This document shows, in pieces, positions 1 through 8,498 of a DNA stretch of 64,000 bases. The DNA comes from Geoalkalibacter subterraneus (GTDB lineage: Bacteria; Desulfobacterota; Desulfuromonadia; Desulfuromonadales; Geoalkalibacteraceae): positions 1,922,001 to 1,986,000 of the forward strand of contig NZ_CP010311.1 of the NCBI RefSeq assembly GCF_000827125.1, given 5' to 3'. The notes below the pieces were generated by a model. The model had not been told where the DNA came from. It did not search any database and was given only the letters and a program-made list of their open reading frames with translations. Made by a program: the position numbers and the translations under genes. Position 1 is the stretch's first letter; each line of letters opens with the position of its first letter.

Positions 1-257
1 TCGAAGCCTGCCGCTCGGGCGATCAACCAGGAGAAACCGTAGAGGGCAGCTGTGTAGAGCACCATGAACAGAAACAGGTCGCCCGCCAGGGTCAGCTCGA
101 ATTCCCGTTTCATCAGGGCGGAGAAAACGAGAGCCGGGCAGAACACATAAAGCGAACTGATGGTCAGAGTGCGAAAATCCAGACGCGCAGTTTTTTCCAG
201 CATGATGCCGGTACATACGATCAGAAATACCGGGAGGACCACCTGAACAAAGAGCAT
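1..257 (-). CDS. AEC-family (auxin efflux carrier-like) permease, N-terminal part
   Basis: Reading the minus strand from an ATG at 257 gives about 85 codons that stay open to the window edge. The peptide begins MLFVQVVLPVFLIVCTGIML and carries three hydrophobic stretches (about residues 1-20, 32-52 and 61-80) separated by short charged loops. The N-terminal VLPVFLIVCTGIM pattern and the FCPALVFSALM segment resemble the first helices of AEC-type inner-membrane transporters, which export or import organic acids and related solutes. The substrate cannot be told. The gene is divergent from dgt, so the roughly 190 bp between them should hold both promoters. Only the N-terminal quarter is visible. 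Confidence 0.6.
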   Translation of the reverse strand, partial: MLFVQVVLPVFLIVCTGIMLEKTARLDFRTLTISSLYVFCPALVFSALMKREFELTLAGDLFLFMVLYTAALYGFSWLIARAAGF

Positions 258-448
258 TTCAGCCTCATCACCCGCTTTAATTTGTGATAACTCCGATGAG
301 CGGCAGGTTAGCACGCGCCGCGCCCGGCGAACAACGTCTTTCAGATCACGGGTTACGGGTTATCTTACGTCTGGCCTGCTTCGATTCCGTGTGCGATAAT
401 CATTTTTTTCTCTGTCTCTCAGGCCCAACCAGCGAGGAAACTGCAATA

Positions 449-1582
449 ATGGAACGCCCCGATCTGGCCCCTTATGCGACACGCGGCAGCGACAGCCGCG
501 GGAGACGTCACTCCGAGACGTTCAAGGATGGACGCCCTCCCTTTGAACGTGATCGCGACCGCATCATCCATTGTGCCGCTTTTCGGCGGCTGGAGTACAA
601 AACCCAGGTATTCGTCAACCATGAGGGCGATTATTATCGCACTCGTTTGACTCACTCGCTGGAAGTTGCGCAGATCAGCCGCGGCATTGCCCGGCAGCTT
701 CACCTCAATGAAGACCTGGTGGAAGCCCTGGCGTTGGCGCATGATCTTGGTCACACACCCTTCGGGCACGCGGGGGAAGAGATTCTGAACCGCAAGATGG
801 AGAGTGCCGGTGGTTTTGAGCACAACCGACAATCACTGCGCATAGTCGAGCTTCTTGAAGAACGCTATCCTGGTTTCAGCGGCCTGAACCTGAGTTGGGA
901 AACACGCGAAGGGATCATCAAGCATTCAAACCGAAAGGATTTTTCGGCGCAGGGTGTCGAGGACGAGTACGCTCCCCGGGAAAGGCCGACTCTTGAGGCT
1001 CAAATCATCGATCCGGCTGATGAAATTGCCTACAACAATCATGATATTGACGATGGCCTCAAGTCCGGATATATCCAGTTGTCCGATCTCTCCCGGGTTG
1101 ATCTCTGGCGGGAAACCTGGGAGATTGTCGCCGGCAAGTTCCCTCGTATCGATCAGGAGCGACACATCTATCAGACCATCAGCCATCTGATCGGAACACT
1201 GATTCAGGATCTGGTGGAATATACCCTCGCAAAACTTTCCGAACTGAAAATTAACTCGGCGGCAGATGTGCGCTGCCAACCCGAAAATATCGTCTCTTTC
1301 AGCCCGGAGATCGCAAAAAAGAACCTCGAACTCAAGCGCTTTTTATATAAATATCTTTATCGTCACCACAAGGTCGAGCGCATGCGGGTCAAGGTTGAAC
1401 GTATTTTGACCTTCCTCTTTGATATCTATGCTGAAAACAACAACCTGCTGCCGTTGGAGCAGCAGCGAAAATTTGAAAATTACGGCACACAACGTGTCAT
1501 CTGCGATTATATCGCCGGAATGACTGATCGCTACGCTTTTGATGAATACCGTCGTCTCATGGAGCCCTATGAGCCTGTATGA
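449..1582 (+). CDS. dgt: deoxyguanosinetriphosphate triphosphohydrolase-like protein
   Basis: Predicted HD-superfamily dNTPase of 377 residues, hydrolysing dGTP (or other dNTPs) to the nucleoside and triphosphate. Visible motifs are RLTHSLEVAQIS (first metal His), ALAHDLGHTPFGHAGE (the HD pair) and IIDPADEIAYNNHDIDDG (distal Asp), in the order and spacing of the family; the length matches type-2 dGTPase-like proteins. The open frame extends upstream to 284, but the extra 55 residues look non-protein-like. I chose ATG 449, which follows a GAGGA at about 434 and starts MERPDLAPYA, the family's usual N-terminus. It stands alone on its strand, with a gene remnant downstream. Confidence 0.93.
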   Translation: MERPDLAPYATRGSDSRGRRHSETFKDGRPPFERDRDRIIHCAAFRRLEYKTQVFVNHEGDYYRTRLTHSLEVAQISRGIARQLHLNEDLVEALALAHDLGHTPFGHAGEEILNRKMESAGGFEHNRQSLRIVELLEERYPGFSGLNLSWETREGIIKHSNRKDFSAQGVEDEYAPRERPTLEAQIIDPADEIAYNNHDIDDGLKSGYIQLSDLSRVDLWRETWEIVAGKFPRIDQERHIYQTISHLIGTLIQDLVEYTLAKLSELKINSAADVRCQPENIVSFSPEIAKKNLELKRFLYKYLYRHHKVERMRVKVERILTFLFDIYAENNNLLPLEQQRKFENYGTQRVICDYIAGMTDRYAFDEYRRLMEPYEPV

Positions 1583-1639
1583 TTCGTATAATTTGATTGG
1601 ACTGGCACAACTTGCAATGATATTATCCCGCACTCCGGC

Positions 1640-1978
1640 ATGCTTCTGATCATAGATTTCTATCGCAAAGCCCTCTGGCGCAATGAAGAGCGCCTGAATG
1701 AAATGGTACGCGGTGTTTCGGCCACGACCGGAGAGGCGTTCTTCTGCCTGTTGACGCAGAATATGTGTCGGACCGTCGGCGCTGATTATGCATTTATCGG
1801 TGAGTTGATCGGTCCTGAACGAGACAGGGTGCGAACGGTCGCGATCTATTCCGACGGGCAGGAGGTGGAGAATTTTGAATTCGACCTCAAGCAAACGCCT
1901 TGCGAAATTGTCGTGAACAGCGGACCTCAGAGCTTTCGCAGCCGAGTCCGTGAGCTTTCCCCTCTGGGGCATCCTCTT
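1640..1978 (+). pseudogene. Truncated GAF-domain signalling protein
   Basis: About 113 codons match the GAF domain of the downstream GGDEF-EAL protein: TTGEAFFCLLTQNMCRTVGA against TQTGAKFFSMLTDHLSRVLK, and FDLKQTPCE against FTMKNTPCE, up to a shared HPL at about 1970-1978. There homology stops and the frame runs on for about 35 unrelated codons that are antisense to the yhbY remnant. No GGDEF or other output domain follows, so the product would be a GAF fragment. The ATG at 1640 has no good ribosome binding site and the true N-terminus may also be lost. I infer the remains of a sensor or diguanylate cyclase gene related to its neighbour. Confidence 0.6.
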
Positions 1979-2142
1979 TGCAACTTGATTTTGACCAGTT
2001 CGTGGGCCACGAGTGATTCATCGGTTGATTCCACCAGGTTGTCGGTAACCCCGTCTTTCCCGACCATGATCACAGCTTCAAGATGATGACCCAGCGATCT
2101 CAAATAGCGCGCCTGCTTGCCCGTCAGTTTTATCTCAGCCAC
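1927..2142 (-). pseudogene. yhbY: 3'-truncated YhbY/CRM-domain RNA-binding protein
   Basis: From a GTG at 2142 (preceded by AAGGAG with 7 nt spacing) the minus strand reads VAEIKLTGKQARYLRSLGHH, then a VGKDGVTDNLVESTDESLVA segment and HELVKIKLQ. This is the first 55 or so residues of the CRM/YhbY fold that binds the 50S ribosomal precursor, including the invariant LTGKQ and VGKxG motifs. Intact YhbY is about 95 residues. Here the family sequence ends at KIKLQ (about 1978), exactly where the convergent GAF fragment also loses homology, and the frame continues 17 codons in foreign sequence. The second half of the CRM fold is missing, so a functional product is unlikely. Confidence 0.7.
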
Positions 2143-2363
2143 TTTCAGATTTCTCCTTGGTGAAAATTTAAATTTCAGGGAACCTAACACGCCTTCTGCG
2201 GGATTGCCAAGCACATTATCTGTCATTTGACGCATTCACCTTTTAGGATAATCTTATATCAATTCATTCGCCGTGCAGCCTTGTCAAATCTCCTTGAATA
2301 CAGCGGAAATCCGGTTTGTTTTTCAGGCCGGGCCCTCAACGGTGCGGCTTAAGGGGTGTGTTC

Positions 2364-4421
2364 ATGGGTTTATTCAACTTCCGGAAGGAGGCACAATCTC
2401 ACGGATTGCCGCCTTCCAATCGCAAAGTGGCTTTCAGGATAGTTCTGCTGTATGTTGGCGCCGCTCTGCTCTGGATTATTTTCTCTGATCAATTCCTTGC
2501 CTTTCGATTTAAAGACCCTTCTTCCCTGAGTCGATTTCAGACCTACAAGGGGCTGTTTTTCATTGTCGTTTCCGGTCTTTTCCTCTATTTCCTCATCTGG
2601 CGCTACCTCTGTGCGTTGGGGGCTGCCGAGGGTCGCCTTCTTGTGGCTTCTGAAGCGGTCACCACCCAGACCGGCGCAAAATTTTTCTCCATGTTGACCG
2701 ACCACCTGAGTCGCGTCCTGAAAGCCGATTGCGCTATGGTCGCCGCAGTCTCTCAACAGGATCCTGAGGTTATGGAAATTGTCGCCATATCCTGCGAAGG
2801 CGATGATGTCTTAAATCAGAAATTCACCATGAAGAACACGCCGTGCGAACACCTGACGCGGGACCAGGTCTGCTATTGCCCCTTTGGTGTGCAAGGAAAG
2901 TTGCCGCAGGATCACCCTCTTTCGCAGCTTGGGATCCAGAGTTGCCTGGCGATGCCCCTGGTTGATGCCCAGAAAGGAACCCTTGGGGTGATGATGGTGC
3001 TGAGCCGCAGGCCCTTCCCGGATCGCTCCGCAGGCGAATCAATCATGAAAATATTTGCATCGCGTGCCGCATCTGAATTGGAGCGATGCCGCAGCGAAGA
3101 AAAAATCAAACGCCTCGCCTACTATGATCCCCTGACCGGTCTGCCCAATCAGCAGCGTTTCAGCGAGTTGCTTGATGAAGCGCTGCGTGAGGTCGGATCT
3201 CCAGGCCAACGCCTGGCCCTGGTCTATCTTGATTTTGATCGATTCAAGACGATCGCGCGGGCTTTGGGGATAGATCTGAGCAATCAGGTCCTGCGTGATG
3301 TGGCTTCACGTCTGCAGGCCATGACTCCGCCAGGGGGAGTGACCGCCCACCTGAAAGGGGATGAGTTTGCGCTGTTTCTCAGGTGCAGCGGGTCGCTGAA
3401 CCCGCTGGATGAATGGCTTAAAGAGTTGTTGAGTACCTTTCAGGCACCTGTTCGCATCGCCGGGCACGAACTCTATGTCACGGTCAGTCTCGGCGTCGCT
3501 GTTTCGCCGGACGATGGCCAGGATGCCCAAACTCTGCTGCGTAATGCAGATGTGGCCATGAGTCGCGCCAAAGCGCTGGGTCGAAATAATTTTCAGTTTT
3601 ACAGTGCTGAAATGGGACAGGTTTCCTTTCAGGCCATGGTACTTGAAAATCGCCTTTTTCGTGCCATGGAGCGCGAGGAGTTTCTGTTGCTTTATCAACC
3701 TCAATGTCGGCTTGACAACGGGGTGATCGAGGGGATGGAGGCTCTCGTCTGCTGGAAGCAGGATGGGCACTCGCATTATTCGCCGTCCGATTTTATTCCG
3801 AAGGCCGAGGAGACAGGATTGATCGATCCCCTTGGGGAATGGATCCTGGAAACCGCCTGTGCCCAGAATCGCGCCTGGCAGCAGCAGGGACTCCCGCCGC
3901 AGCGAATCGCTGTCAATGTCAGCGCAAGGCAGTTTCACCGTCGGGATATCGTGGAACTTGTGGCGCGAGTCCTGAAAAAAACGGGTCTGGAACCGCGCTG
4001 GCTTGCACTTGAACTGACCGAAAGCGTTCTTTTTCAGGATATCGCCGATACTGCTGAAACGCTGGGTAAACTCAGAGAATTGGGAGTGCATCTGGTTATC
4101 GACGATTTCGGCACCGGCTACTCATCCTTGAGCTATTTACAGAATTTCCCCATCGGTACGCTGAAAATCGATAAATCCTTCATTGCCGGCATCCCCGGTG
4201 ATAGCGGCGCCAGCACCATTACTTCGGCGGTGATCGCCATGGCCCATCATATGGAAATGGATGTTATTGCCGAAGGGGTGGAGACCCCAGAGCAGAAAGC
4301 CTTCCTGCGGGACAAGGGGTGCGATAAGATCCAGGGATTTCTGTTCAGCGAGGCGTTGGCTCCGCAGGATTTTGCCGCTCTTCTGTCCCGTACATCCGAC
4401 AAGACGGCTCAGCGTATATAG
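2364..4421 (+). CDS. Membrane GAF-GGDEF-EAL c-di-GMP signalling protein
   Basis: Protein of 685 residues. Two N-terminal membrane helices (about residues 20-42 and 61-83) are followed by a GAF domain (about 95-250), a GGDEF domain (about 260-425) and an EAL domain (about 440-680). The GGDEF signature is degenerate: HLKGDEFALF, with Lys for the first Gly. The EAL domain keeps GMEAL, NVSARQF, ELTESVL, IDDFGTGYSSLS, KIDKSFI and IAEGVET, but the usual EALLRW reads EALVCW, so a conserved ligand-contacting Arg is Cys. It may therefore act mainly as a phosphodiesterase, or as a c-di-GMP or GTP sensor. ATG 2364 is preferred to the upstream start at 2316 because it opens directly into the FNFRKE/helix region. 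The 3' end overlaps the convergent glgP by 13 bp. Confidence 0.88.
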   Translation: MGLFNFRKEAQSHGLPPSNRKVAFRIVLLYVGAALLWIIFSDQFLAFRFKDPSSLSRFQTYKGLFFIVVSGLFLYFLIWRYLCALGAAEGRLLVASEAVTTQTGAKFFSMLTDHLSRVLKADCAMVAAVSQQDPEVMEIVAISCEGDDVLNQKFTMKNTPCEHLTRDQVCYCPFGVQGKLPQDHPLSQLGIQSCLAMPLVDAQKGTLGVMMVLSRRPFPDRSAGESIMKIFASRAASELERCRSEEKIKRLAYYDPLTGLPNQQRFSELLDEALREVGSPGQRLALVYLDFDRFKTIARALGIDLSNQVLRDVASRLQAMTPPGGVTAHLKGDEFALFLRCSGSLNPLDEWLKELLSTFQAPVRIAGHELYVTVSLGVAVSPDDGQDAQTLLRNADVAMSRAKALGRNNFQFYSAEMGQVSFQAMVLENRLFRAMEREEFLLLYQPQCRLDNGVIEGMEALVCWKQDGHSHYSPSDFIPKAEETGLIDPLGEWILETACAQNRAWQQQGLPPQRIAVNVSARQFHRRDIVELVARVLKKTGLEPRWLALELTESVLFQDIADTAETLGKLRELGVHLVIDDFGTGYSSLSYLQNFPIGTLKIDKSFIAGIPGDSGASTITSAVIAMAHHMEMDVIAEGVETPEQKAFLRDKGCDKIQGFLFSEALAPQDFAALLSRTSDKTAQRI

Positions 4422-6133
4422 GCTTCCGTCACATAGCGGCGCATCATGACATGGGTGTTGAAATAGTAGGCATTTTTGCTGACGGCGTTTTTCATGACGC
4501 GAATCCATCCGGCCCGATCCTCGTAGTATCGCGGGATGATCTTTTTCTCGAGTTTGTCGTAGAGGTCGCGGGCATCTTCCTGGTCGCTGCCGTTTTCCGC
4601 CAGACTCTTCTCCCGGGGCGGAGGACCGATTGCCCAGCCAGTCACGTCTTCGATATGCCCTTCGATCCACCAACCATCCAGAATGCTGAAGTTGGGCACA
4701 CCGTTGAGTGCTGCTTTCATGCCGCTTGTCCCCGATGCTTCCAGAGGCCGTTTGGGAGTATTGAGCCATAAATCGACGCCCGGAATCAGGCGGTACGCCA
4801 CATCCATGTTGTAATTCTGCAGAAAGACGACCTCAATTTTCCCTGACAGGGAATGAATCCCCTCGTGAATGCGATGAATCAGTTCTTTCCCCGGCGCATC
4901 ATGGGGATGGGATTTGCCGGCGAAAACCAGCTGCAGCTTTCCGTTTCCAATGTCCACCAGGCGTTGAAGGTCGGAGAAGATCAGGTCAGCCCGCTTGTAA
5001 GTGGCGTAGCGTCGGGCGAAGCCGATGGTGAGAATTTCCGGATCGAACTTTTTACCGGTGGTCTCTTCAATAAAAAGCGTCAAAAAGGCTTTGGCCCCCT
5101 GGTGCGCGTCCCAGAAATCCTCATCGGAGATGGTGTCGACCCGCACCAGCAGTTCGGGCTCGAATGCCCAGCCGGGGAGGTGGCGATCATAGAGTTGGAC
5201 GAAGAAGGGAGATGCCCAGGTGAAGGGATGGATGCCATTGGTGATGGCATGAATTTCGAAGCCGGGAAACATGCTTTGCGAGATTTCGCCGTGCTTTTTT
5301 GCGACACCATTGACATAGCGGCTCAGTTTCAGCGCCAGTATGGTCATGTTCAGAGAATCCTTGCCGATAAGGTCGCGCAAAAGGGCAAAGGGCACGATCT
5401 CCGGAAGGATCTTCTCCACCACCGGCCAGGGAAACTTGTCGTGACCGGCTGCCACCGGCGTGTGCGTGGTGAATACACAACGGTCCATGACCTGCTGCAC
5501 ATCCCATGAAGCGCGCTCGTTGAGCGTATTTTCAATGGGGGCGCGTATGTTGTTGAGCAGCTCCAGAGTGAGCAGGGCCGCATGGCCTTCGTTCATGTGA
5601 TATTTACGCACCGTAAAATTGAGAGCCGCCAGCATGCGGGCGCCGCCAATCCCCAGAACAATCTCCTGCTTGAGGCGGTATTCGGAATCGCCCCCATACA
5701 GGGTATCCGTCAAGCGCCGATCCGCCTCGGTATTTCCTGGGATATCGGTGTCGAGGAAGATCACGGGAACAACCCCGCCCGCCGGGCTTTTCACGCGATA
5801 AAGCCATGGCTGGATCTTGACGTCACGCCCCTCGATCGTCACCAGGGTTTTGACCGGCAGCAGTTCGAGAAGCCTTTCCGGATTCCATTGTACCGGGTAT
5901 TCGTGCTGCCAGCCGTCGGAATCGATCTGCTGGCGGAAATAGCCCTTGCGGTGCAGCAGGGTGACTGCCACCATCGGGACTTTGAGATCCGCAGCGCTTT
6001 TAATGGTGTCCCCGGCAAGCACTCCCAGACCGCCGCTGTAAGTCGGGATTTGGCCACTCAGGCCGATCTCCATCGAAAAATAAGCGATCCGCGATTCCCA
6101 GGCGAAACTCTTCCAGGCGTTGTGTTTGTCCAT
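4409..6133 (-). CDS. glgP: Alpha-glucan (glycogen/maltodextrin) phosphorylase
   Basis: A 574-residue enzyme predicted to release glucose-1-phosphate from alpha-1,4-glucans with phosphate and PLP. The N-terminus carries IAYFSMEIGL and IPTYSGGLGVLAGD, the middle MNEGHAALLTLEL and FTTHTPVAAGHDKF, and the C-terminal half NTPKRPLEASGTSGMKAALN, whose Lys is the PLP Schiff-base residue. The length fits the compact bacterial alpha-glucan phosphorylase branch, not the 800-residue muscle type. It is a single gene, divergent from the ExeA-like ATPase across 226 bp and convergent with the GGDEF-EAL gene. No glycogen synthesis gene is adjacent. Confidence 0.92.
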   Translation of the reverse strand: MDKHNAWKSFAWESRIAYFSMEIGLSGQIPTYSGGLGVLAGDTIKSAADLKVPMVAVTLLHRKGYFRQQIDSDGWQHEYPVQWNPERLLELLPVKTLVTIEGRDVKIQPWLYRVKSPAGGVVPVIFLDTDIPGNTEADRRLTDTLYGGDSEYRLKQEIVLGIGGARMLAALNFTVRKYHMNEGHAALLTLELLNNIRAPIENTLNERASWDVQQVMDRCVFTTHTPVAAGHDKFPWPVVEKILPEIVPFALLRDLIGKDSLNMTILALKLSRYVNGVAKKHGEISQSMFPGFEIHAITNGIHPFTWASPFFVQLYDRHLPGWAFEPELLVRVDTISDEDFWDAHQGAKAFLTLFIEETTGKKFDPEILTIGFARRYATYKRADLIFSDLQRLVDIGNGKLQLVFAGKSHPHDAPGKELIHRIHEGIHSLSGKIEVVFLQNYNMDVAYRLIPGVDLWLNTPKRPLEASGTSGMKAALNGVPNFSILDGWWIEGHIEDVTGWAIGPPPREKSLAENGSDQEDARDLYDKLEKKIIPRYYEDRAGWIRVMKNAVSKNAYYFNTHVMMRRYVTEAYIR

Positions 6134-6359
6134 GATCAGCCTCTTTTTTCTGTCCCTGTTTCAACTCTTCTGAACGTTGGGATAAGATCTTGGCTCGAAA
6201 ATCCAAGAATAGCAGGAATTCCAGGCCTTGACAGGATCTTTCCCGGGAGAGCGGGCTTGCAGCGCAGTTTACTCTTGAAAAACAACCGGAACTGTGGGAA
6301 GTTAAAAAGGTTTATGACTCACAAAAACCTTTTCTCGGCCCGGCGGCCTGGATGACATT

Positions 6360-7259
6360 ATGTACCTTGATCATTACGGCCTTAAAGAAAAACCTTTTTC
6401 AATTACGCCCAACCCCCGATTCATCTACTTGAGCAAAAACCACAAGGAAGTGTTCGCGCACCTGCTCTATGGCGTGCGCGACCAGGCTGGGTTCATCGTG
6501 GTGACGGGGGAGGTGGGCACAGGCAAGACGACCGTTCTGCGCACCCTGCTGGGGGAATTGCAGGAGGCGCAATACTGCCTGGCCTTTATCTTCAACCCCA
6601 CTGTTTCGGCGCTGGACCTTCTGCGCAACATCAACCGCGAGTTCGGCATTGATGCCGATGGGGCGAATAACTCCAACCTGATTCGCGTACTCAATGATTT
6701 TCTCCTTCAAATGCGGGGCGAAGGGCGAACTGTCGTACTGGTGATCGACGAGGCTCAGAACCTGGAGCCTTCCGTTCTTGAGCAGATTCGCCTGCTTTCC
6801 AACCTGGAGACGGATACGGACAAACTGATTCAGATTATCCTGGTGGGGCAGCCCGAACTCAATCAGGTCCTGCAGCGCGACGACCTGCGCCAGCTCAACC
6901 AGCGCATTACCGTACGATATCACCTGCAACCGATGGATTTTGGGGATACCTGCGATTACATTGCCCATCGGCTGCGTATCGCGGGAGGAACAGCGCAGAA
7001 AGTTTTTACCGATGGGGCCCTTAAGAAGATTTTCTCTTTTTCCCGGGGCTATCCGAGGCTGATCAATATTCTGTCCGATCGAGCGTTGCTGGTCGGATTT
7101 GCCGAGGGGTGCCGCGAGGTGGACGCGCGCATGGTGCGCACTGCGATCAGGGAAACCGGTCACCAGGTTCGCCGTTTTTCTCAACGTTCTCTGGCCTGGT
7201 GGGGGGGAGGCGGTCTTGTGGCCGTTGCCGTGGCTCTGGGTGTTTACTTCCTGACGTAA
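6360..7259 (+). CDS. ExeA/GspA-type AAA ATPase
   Basis: A 299-residue protein opening MYLDHYGLKEKPFSITPNPR, the hallmark N-terminus of ExeA/GspA and related secretion-associated ATPases. Walker A is GEVGTGKTT (about residues 50-58), Walker B is VVLVIDEAQNL (about 129-139), followed by the sensor region LVGQPEL and the RITVRYHL segment. A single membrane helix closes the protein (about 280-298), leaving no periplasmic peptidoglycan-binding domain, unlike Aeromonas ExeA. The gspB-type gene follows about 110 bp downstream, and such a pair normally helps the type II secretin assemble through peptidoglycan. A 9-bp inverted repeat (6305-6313 with 6325-6333) lies just upstream of the ATG and may be regulatory. 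Confidence 0.85.
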   Translation: MYLDHYGLKEKPFSITPNPRFIYLSKNHKEVFAHLLYGVRDQAGFIVVTGEVGTGKTTVLRTLLGELQEAQYCLAFIFNPTVSALDLLRNINREFGIDADGANNSNLIRVLNDFLLQMRGEGRTVVLVIDEAQNLEPSVLEQIRLLSNLETDTDKLIQIILVGQPELNQVLQRDDLRQLNQRITVRYHLQPMDFGDTCDYIAHRLRIAGGTAQKVFTDGALKKIFSFSRGYPRLINILSDRALLVGFAEGCREVDARMVRTAIRETGHQVRRFSQRSLAWWGGGGLVAVAVALGVYFLT

Positions 7260-7372
7260 TCTATAGCAGATGCATTCTTTCTGATGACCGTGTCGAATCC
7301 CCGCATTTCCTGTATTTGTGCAGCGGCGGCCGTTCGACATTTTTTCTACGTGCATGCGGGAGACGGAACATT

Positions 7373-8494
7373 ATGAGCTCTATTCTTAAAGCTCTGAAAA
7401 AACTTGAAGAACAGAAGTCGGAAAAGAAAGAGGGTGCGGTTAATATCGCCCGCGATATTCTGCGCACCAGTCGCAATGCAAAAAAAGCCGAAAACTGGAT
7501 TCTGCCGACGGCGGTCGTCGCTCTTCTGTTGACGGGGGCGATGGTCGCTTACTTCCTGGTTGGCGGCTTTTCTCCTGATTCGGAATCGGAGTTCGTACTG
7601 CCTGTTGCTGAGGTCGAGAAAGAAGCAACACCTGCTGAAGTAACAGGCCCTTCACAGGTGGAAACTGAGGAAGGTCAGAATGCGGCGGCAGCAGGCGAAG
7701 AAATGGTCGCTGAGACCGAAGCGTCTGCACCTCCTTCCGAAGCAAGGGCTCCCGTCGTCGATCGACCTGAAGCTGTCTTTGCCGGAAAATCCCAGCCCGA
7801 GTCTTCGGCCGCCGGTAAGCAGGAGTCCGAAACCCCACTTTCGGATGGGGCTGTTGCGGCAACACAGAATGCCGGGGCCAGCGCGGCACGTGTCGCCGCC
7901 GATGAGGAAACGATACGTCATCAGAAAGAAACCGCTGCGACCCTGAAAGAAACCGCTCAGGTTCTCAAGGCGACAGCGGAATCACTGCGCGAAAAGGCAG
8001 AGCAGGCTCGCCAGGCTGCCGTCGCTGCGCGGGCCGCCGAACAGTCAGTGGCTTCCGGCGGGGGATCGAGAGCCGCAGCATCCGTCACAACGGTGCGCCT
8101 GTCTTCCGCATCGGATACTTCTGAGGGCACCGAGCCCCCGACCCGACACGTCTACCGCCCCTCGGACAGCGGGGCAGCAGGCGGTTCCGCCAAGGCCGCT
8201 CTGTCGAAAGGAGAGGCTGCGGATCAGGAGGAATCTCTGCCCCGGGTTCTGACCTCAAATATGGAGTCGGGAAAATCACGCTGGACGACAGCCTCAGCGG
8301 CTGGTGCATTTCCCGAACTCAAAGTAAGCGAGATCCATTACCAGTACGACGTCGAAAACCGCCTTGCGGTGGTCAATGACCTGCCGGTGATGGAGGGGAC
8401 GGTCATCGACGGCGCCCGTGTCGACCGCATCCTCAAAGATCGTGTTCGTTTTATCTTCAACGGCCAGTATAAAGAAATCCGCGTCTCCAGGTAG
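7373..8494 (+). CDS. gspB: GspB-like general secretion pathway protein
   Basis: A 373-residue inner-membrane protein with a short cytoplasmic N-terminus (MSSILKALKKLEEQKSEKK), one membrane helix (about residues 43-63), a long low-complexity Ala/Glu/Ser periplasmic region with a coiled-coil-like stretch (about 180-235), and a C-terminal GspB domain (FPELKVSEIHYQY, then VMEGTVIDGARVDRI, then FIFNGQYKEIRVS). The frame is open from 7109, but ATG 7373 follows GGGAGACGG and starts the standard GspB N-terminus. It follows the ExeA-like ATPase in the same direction. The pair is predicted to form the secretin-assembly factor of a type II secretion system; no other gsp genes lie in this window. Confidence 0.85.
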   Translation: MSSILKALKKLEEQKSEKKEGAVNIARDILRTSRNAKKAENWILPTAVVALLLTGAMVAYFLVGGFSPDSESEFVLPVAEVEKEATPAEVTGPSQVETEEGQNAAAAGEEMVAETEASAPPSEARAPVVDRPEAVFAGKSQPESSAAGKQESETPLSDGAVAATQNAGASAARVAADEETIRHQKETAATLKETAQVLKATAESLREKAEQARQAAVAARAAEQSVASGGGSRAAASVTTVRLSSASDTSEGTEPPTRHVYRPSDSGAAGGSAKAALSKGEAADQEESLPRVLTSNMESGKSRWTTASAAGAFPELKVSEIHYQYDVENRLAVVNDLPVMEGTVIDGARVDRILKDRVRFIFNGQYKEIRVSR

Positions 8495-8498
8495 AACT

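Noticed and set aside
284-448. N-terminal extension of the dgt frame
   Set aside because: The 55 residues have no dGTPase similarity and a better ribosome binding site precedes ATG 449.
1601-1615. Sigma54-like promoter TGGCACAACTTGCA
   Set aside because: Distance between GG and GC is two bases short of the required -24/-12 spacing.
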